From Thermothelomyces thermophilus ATCC 42464 (taxonomy: Eukaryota; Ascomycota; Sordariomycetes; Sordariales; Chaetomiaceae), in NCBI RefSeq assembly GCF_000226095.1, contig NC_016478.1, positions 3,958,001 to 4,022,000 of the forward strand: a stretch of 64,000 nt of DNA. The letters run 5' to 3'. The notes beneath the pieces were generated by a model. The model saw nothing but the letters and a program-made list of their open reading frames with translations. It ran no database searches and had not been told where the DNA came from. The position numbers were made by a program, and so were the translations under genes. Shown here piece by piece: positions 59,403 to 64,000 of this stretch; within the stretch, counting starts at the first letter, position 1, and every line of letters starts with the position of its first letter.

Positions 59403-59747
59403 GACATCTAACTACTAACTATCGTTACTGTCATCTATATAATTATAGACAGATGTTTTTTATATTTCACTTCTTAAACTAGCGCCGAAGAACGCCAAAA
59501 TCGCTACAAATATCGAAGCAGAGGACAAAGAGGAAGAATAGAACGTTAAAGAAATTCTAGATTTATATATTATCAATAGGGAACTATAGTATCTGGTCAA
59601 ATAGCTTGATTTTGGACTAGAGGATAACTTATAGGAACTAGTCAAGAATTTGAACTACCTTAAGAAACTAGAATAGTTTTACCGGCAGAACCTAGATCGA
59701 CTAAAGGAAAACCTAGGATAGAATCGAAGATAGCGCCTTAGTCAATA
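59403..59747 (+). pseudogene. pol remnant of E2, last part (chromodomain)
   Basis: Begins with the duplicated GACAT, covers the end of the GPY/F module and the chromodomain (about 59520-59690), and stops at TAA 59745-59747. Confidence 0.86.
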
Positions 59748-60291
59748 ACGTTAATATTACTATTAAGCTATATACCTAGAACTGCCCCTGATTCCTACTA
59801 CTCTACCTCTTTTAATTTATCTAAAGATATAAGACCCCGGCAAACTATCTCCGACCCTTGAGATAATAATAATCGCTTTTGACGACGAATGTAGTCCAAA
59901 CGAGCTAGAGACTCGTCCAGACGACGCTACGCTTTTGCCAACGAATCGCGGTCAGCACAAAGAGCCTCCTTAACATCTTATTCTAATCGGTCGAGGCACT
60001 TTGATTCGTCTACGATACAGGATACTATGGAAGTCAGTATAGGAAAAATATATTAATAAGGGAACACTGATAAGACGAGACTAGAACCCTAAAACTATTA
60101 TACGACCTCCTATAACGAATATATTCGCCGTAACGAGAAGAACTCTCTATTATACGGTAGCAGAGGCCACGAGAAAAACAAAAAGAACAAGGCATCACTT
60201 CGAACCCTAGCTCGTTAATAGCAGCAGCTAGGGCAATATGCTCCTCGGTCTTTATAGACCTTTTTGTCAAACGCTTTGCTACACGAGACAT
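59642..60291 (-). pseudogene. Antisense zinc-cluster gene remnant, type II (E2)
   Basis: Minus-strand gene; the first 85 codons (60291 down to 60034) are open and begin MSRVAKRLTKRSIKTEE, with MPCSFCFSRGLCYR in the cluster (one more Cys retained than in the other type II relics). Later cysteines are Tyr. It overlaps the pol end as in the intact element. Confidence 0.72.
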
Positions 60292-60413
60292 GTTGTTAGC
60301 AGCATACAGAAGAAAGAGGGAAACATAGGAGATAACTTACTAAGGGTTGTTAGCGCTATTTGAAACGGCCTAAGATAGGCTTTCAGGTCAAAAGCCTTAA
60401 AGGAAGGGTATCG

Positions 60414-60835
60414 TGTCACGGAAATATATATATAGGACGCCGCCTAAGCTGCCTTTCCTGACAAGCCAATGGGACAGCAGGTACAAACAGACCAATTAGG
60501 AAAGGATTACGCTTAGCAAAGTGATCTATATGCTATAGGATTACTATCGCAGCCGTAATCTAGATGATAAAGGATTACTAGATAAAGAGTAATCCTAGGA
60601 TTATATATATATGTAGATAGTTACTCGTTACGGTGGACTCTGGGAGTTTACCAGTAATAGCAACCTATAATTATAGTACTTATACTAAGTATTGCTGACT
60701 ACTGTGAGAGATAACTCTAGTGTTGTTATGAACCCTTTGGCTTTACCGAATCCCTTAGACGACCTGTACGCTTGTCCTGCTTGATTTGCCTTTGTCTGAA
60801 CCCTTTTAGAAGAAGTCTGAGCTGGGTTCGTTACA
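60414..60835 (+). repeat. 3' LTR of E2 (U3 type II)
   Basis: TGTCACGGAAAT to GTTCGTTACA, 422 bp. Confidence 0.88.
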
Positions 60836-61140
60836 AGGTTTGTTAGAAATCTTATAAGATCTTCCTTAGTTCCTCTATATTTGCTAGGTGGTTCGATCTT
60901 AATATAGCTCGCTTTAGCGGTCTTAAGCGCCTTAATTTTAGTATAGGCCTCGTTAACTAGCTTCTACAAATGCTTTTCGCCGTTCTCAAGTTCCTTAATT
61001 CGAGCTTAGATAGCCTTATCTCTCTAGTCTAACTCCTAGATCTATTACTAGAGTTAACCAAGCTAGGTAAGCAGCTATTTAGCTATAACGTTAATAACTA
61101 TATTAATATTAAGGTTAAATTTACCTCCGTTCTAAACTAT
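60836..61140 (-). pseudogene. gag remnant of E1, N-terminal part
   Basis: First part of E1 gag on the minus strand (coiled-coil region), from the AGGTT duplication to the mutated start at 61138-61140. The primer-binding region follows next to the LTR. Confidence 0.86.
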
Positions 61141-61167
61141 AATAGAACAAAGGGAGTGGTAATAACG

Positions 61168-61594
61168 TGTGACGAACCTAACTTAGACTTCTTCTAAAAG
61201 GGTTTAGACAAAGGTAGATTAAGCGGGACAAGTAGGTAGGTCGTCTAAGGGATTTAGTAAAGCTAAAGGGTTTATAATAACATTAGAGTTATCTCTTATA
61301 ATAATTAGCAATACTTAGTATAAGTATTATAATTGTAATTGTTATCACTAGTAAACTCTTAGAGTCTACCGTAACGAGTGACTATTTATATATATATATA
61401 ATCCTAGGATTACTAGTAGTCGTGGTAATCCTCTATACTAGCTTACCTAGCTCATATTATAAGCTAGTAATCCTTTACTAGGATTATTTCTTACCAAGTG
61501 TAATCTTATCCTAATTAGTCTATCATTTCTTTGGCTTAATTAGCCCGTTTATGCTAGTGGCTTGGGCGGTATCTGTATATATATTTCCGTGACA
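61168..61594 (-). repeat. Right (5') LTR of E1 (U3 type I)
   Basis: TGTGACGAACC to TTCCGTGACA, 427 bp. Followed by TSD CTTAT at 61595-61599. Confidence 0.88.
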
Positions 61595-62504
61595 CTTATA
61601 GGTATATAAAGGTAAGAGTTTAAGATTAATACTACTTTTTACAGCCTAAGTCTAGTAGTATATTAATATACGCCTTACTAAACTAATTATTATAATATCG
61701 TTATTCTACTTAATCTTATAGATAGTAAGCCTATATTAGCGTCTTACCTAGCTCTCGAAATTCTAGATAACTCCTATAATCTAGTCTAGTAACTTCGTCG
61801 TTAGGAGGAAAGGGAAGAGCTTCCTACTATACTCGTTAATAATTACAAGTAGCCATCGCGATCTATCAATCGCTTCGGGATAGTCAAACAGATTCTAGGC
61901 TACTTGCCAGAACGGGTACGTAAACTTCTGCTTAGGTAGTGTTTTCCTAGAGATAATCTTGCTTATATAAGTATAAGCGTAGCTCTTATACTTAATACGT
62001 ACCGTCCCCTTAATACGGACGTTTCTAGCGTTATTAATAAGCACTTTTAACGCTTCTAGTCTAAGGTAGCTAGCTCTTAAATGCTAAAGATCCTTAGTAT
62101 CCTCTTTTACGGTAGGTGATACTCGTATCTAGGACCTTCTACTATACGTAGTAAATACGTTCTATAAGGATATATAAACGTTTATAATACCTGCTTTACT
62201 AATTAAGACGTAGTCTAGGAAGCTTAAGTAGTAGGAAAGTAGCTTATATTCGAGAAAGGTAAGATTATACTTACGTTCTAGCTTATAAAGAATAACGCTA
62301 TTTTCTAGTGTTCCGAAATATAGTAAGTAGTCTAAGCTATAGTACTAAGCGCCTACCTTAAGTAATAGAGCTTCTAAGATAATATTAATATAGAATCCTT
62401 TGACGATAGTAACATCCTTAAGCGTTAGGCTCTTAGTATATAGTTTATATAGTCTATTTAGAACGTTCTCGATTACCCAAGTGCCCCTCTTACTAATAGG
62501 GAAG
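61595..62504 (-). mobile_element. Ty1/copia relic, right segment (pre-integrase and integrase N-terminal part)
   Basis: Minus-strand reading shows HLRASYLRLEALKVL followed by a Cys-to-Tyr altered CX2C region (GAG-pre-integrase type) at about 62120-61970, then FDYPEAIDRSRWLLVIINEY at about 61890-61830, as in a copia integrase core. At the left edge the reading YIP continues into NGLVEQ at 9905, so this and 7658-9920 are one element split by E1. RIP stops. No LTR of this element is in view. Confidence 0.75.
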
Positions 62505-62950
62505 TATTACGGATAAGCATATAGACGGCCTAGCAGGCTACAGCTAGGACATAGGACATTCCAACAGCTAATCACTTAACAGACCAATTAGAAGATTATT
62601 ACTACCAAGACTAAGGTCTTCACTAGTAATAATAACATGTTACCGTCGATAATACGGAATTATAGAGTAAAAGGAAAAATAATACTAGTAATAACTATTA
62701 AAGAGGGATAGACAATTATATATATATAGCTAGCTAGTCACTTATTAAGTAGACTTTAAGAGTTTACTAGTAGTAACAATTACAATTACAGTACTTATAC
62801 TAAGCATTGCTAATTACCATAAGAGATAACTTTAATATTGTTATAAACCCTTTAGCTTTACCAAATCCCTTAGACGACCTACCTACTTGTCCCACTTAAT
62901 CTACCTTTGTCTAAACCCTTTCAGAAGAAGTCTAAGTTAGGTTCGTCATA
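62505..62950 (+). repeat. 5' LTR of element F (U3 type IV)
   Basis: About 446 bp, from TATTACGGATAAG to TTCGTCATA. The R-U5 part matches the family; the first 200 bp do not match types I, II, III or V. The left border is inferred from the family start motif, as no partner LTR is in view. Confidence 0.78.
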
Positions 62951-62977
62951 TATTATTACCACTCCCTTTATTCCATT

Positions 62978-64000
62978 ATAGTTTAGAATAGAGGTGACTT
63001 TAACCTCGACATCGACATAGCTACTAACGTTATAGCCAAATAGCTACTTGCCTAGCTTAGTTAACTCTATTAGCAAATCTAGGAGTTAGACTAGAGAGAC
63101 AAGGCTACTTAAGCTCGAATAAAGGAACTCGAGAACGGCAAAAAGCACTTGTAGAAATTGGTTAACGAGGCCTATACTAAAATTAAAGCACTTGAGAGCG
63201 CTAAAGTAAGCCGTATTAAGATCGAACTACCTAGTAAATACAGAGGAACTAAGGAAGACCTTGTAGGATTCCTAACAAACCTCTGATCCTACTTCTAGCT
63301 TAATAATGACAAGTTTCTAGATAATAAAGCTAAAGTCCTCTATATAGCTATAAGACCAGAGGGTAAGGTATTTAGATAGTTTAAGCCTATATAGAATGAC
63401 TATCTTACTAAGGAAGATAAAGACGACTAAGATATATTTATATAGATAGTCTTTCGATCTTATAACCGTTTTAAAAAAGAGCTTTAGAAGGTTTTTAGTG
63501 ATAAAGATAAGAAGATTTATATATAAGAAAGACTTGCTAATCTCTAATAGACTAAGTTAGTAGCCTCTTATGCTATATAGTTTAGATAGGACATGCTTAA
63601 GTCTTAGCTTAACGATAAAGTATTAATATAACTATTCTATAATAGCTTAAAGGAAAAGGTTAAAGATAAGCTATATAAGTATAATTAGCCTAAGACTCTG
63701 GACAAATATATTATATAGGCTATTAGAATTAATAATCGACTCTATATATAAGAGTAACAAAAACGAGGTTAAATAAATAGAACTATAGTTAAGGCTAATA
63801 ATAAGAAAAAGCGAGCATATATTAGTACCTTATATAGGACGTACCCTAGAGCTATAGATATAGATATAGCATAGAAGCAAGACTGGAAGAAGATGACTAA
63901 AGACAAGTCCAATGTTACCTATTATAACTATAGAAAGAAAAGAAAGGGCACTATAAGTAAGAATGTCAAAGCCTAAAGAAAGAGTAGAAGACAGTCCCTA
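62978..64000 (+). pseudogene. gag remnant of element F
   Basis: Start codon ATA; coiled-coil and capsid-like regions colinear with intact gag, and the zinc-knuckle region near 63915-63970 with Cys-to-Tyr changes. Heavily RIP-mutated and truncated by the window end. Confidence 0.86.

Larger units (their letters stand above)
45910..60835 (+). mobile_element. E2: RIP-degraded gypsy chromovirus (type II) hosting E3
   Basis: Plus-strand element inserted in E1 gag, with 422-bp LTRs at 45910-46331 and 60414-60835. Its integrase is split at 52000/59403 by E3. Order and orientation of gag, pol and antisense gene match the intact element. Confidence 0.9.
9921..61594 (-). mobile_element. E1: RIP-degraded gypsy chromovirus (type I) hosting nested insertions
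   Basis: Minus-strand element with LTRs 9921-10347 and 61168-61594 (both 427 bp) and a 5-bp TSD CTTAT. Its own sequence is in four blocks: 9921-16204, 45389-45909, 60836-61594, which are colinear with the intact element once E4 (16205-45388) and E2 (45910-60835) are removed. It split the copia relic. Confidence 0.88.
62505..64000 (+). mobile_element. Element F: 5' part of a RIP-degraded gypsy chromovirus (U3 type IV)
   Basis: Plus-strand 5' LTR and most of the first half of gag, cut by the window end. It inserted in the copia relic. The U3 differs from all other copies in the window. Confidence 0.87.

Noticed and set aside
1-64000. Host protein genes, tRNA/rRNA genes, CRISPR arrays
   Set aside because: All of the window is accounted for by retroelement sequence; no cloverleaf, rRNA or repeat-spacer pattern was seen.

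Overview
The window is one block of retrotransposons with no host gene that I can find. It is typical of a repeat-rich, AT-rich compartment in a filamentous ascomycete (Pezizomycotina). Nearly all of it shows the scars of repeat-induced point mutation (RIP): C-to-T changes in CpA context on both strands, so CAG, CAA and TGG codons have become stops and Cys codons have become Tyr. Against this background sits one element with normal base composition and no visible RIP, E0 at 35845-43356. It is a 7.5-kb Ty3/gypsy chromovirus with 414-bp LTRs that look identical by eye, flanked by a 5-bp target-site duplication (TSD) TCTAG.

The TSDs resolve the block into nested insertions. An old Ty1/copia element on the minus strand (7658-9920 and 61595-62504) was split by gypsy element E1 (minus, 9921-61594, TSD CTTAT). 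E1 gag received E4 (minus, 16205-45388, TSD TTAGC) and E2 (plus, 45910-60835, TSD AGGTT). The left LTR of E4 received E5 (plus, 16451-30581, TSD TGGGA/TAGGA), and E5 gag received E6 (minus, 17707-25196, no matching TSD). E2 integrase received E3 (minus, 52001-59402, TSD GACAT). E4 gag received the fresh element E0. On the left are the 3' parts of A (1-3050) and B (3051-7657); on the right is the 5' end of F (62505-64000).

E0 encodes a long Gag (zinc knuckle plus a C-terminal extension). A -1 frameshift site (G GGA AAC followed by a GGGCCC stem-loop) leads into Pol, ordered protease, reverse transcriptase, RNase H, integrase with GPY/F module, chromodomain. Pol is broken by one in-frame TGA at 40242-40244 where a relic copy still has TGG. 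Eleven bases just inside the 5' LTR (36261-36271) are perfectly complementary to an LTR segment just downstream of a TATA box (36076-36086), the arrangement expected of Tf1-like self-priming.

The most unusual finding is an antisense gene in the 3' end of every element whose 3' end is in view, convergent with pol and overlapping its end. In E0 it encodes a 212-aa protein with a basic N-terminus, a six-cysteine cluster resembling fungal Zn2Cys6 DNA-binding domains, and a probable coiled coil. Relic elements carry three further divergent versions, all with the exact spacing CX2CX6CX8CX2CX6C once RIP-type Cys-to-Tyr changes are allowed for. Each antisense version goes with its own U3 sequence, while gag, pol and R-U5 are shared across versions. 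The U3 regions are rich in GATC-centred repeats. I infer a swappable regulator/U3 cassette; its function is untested.
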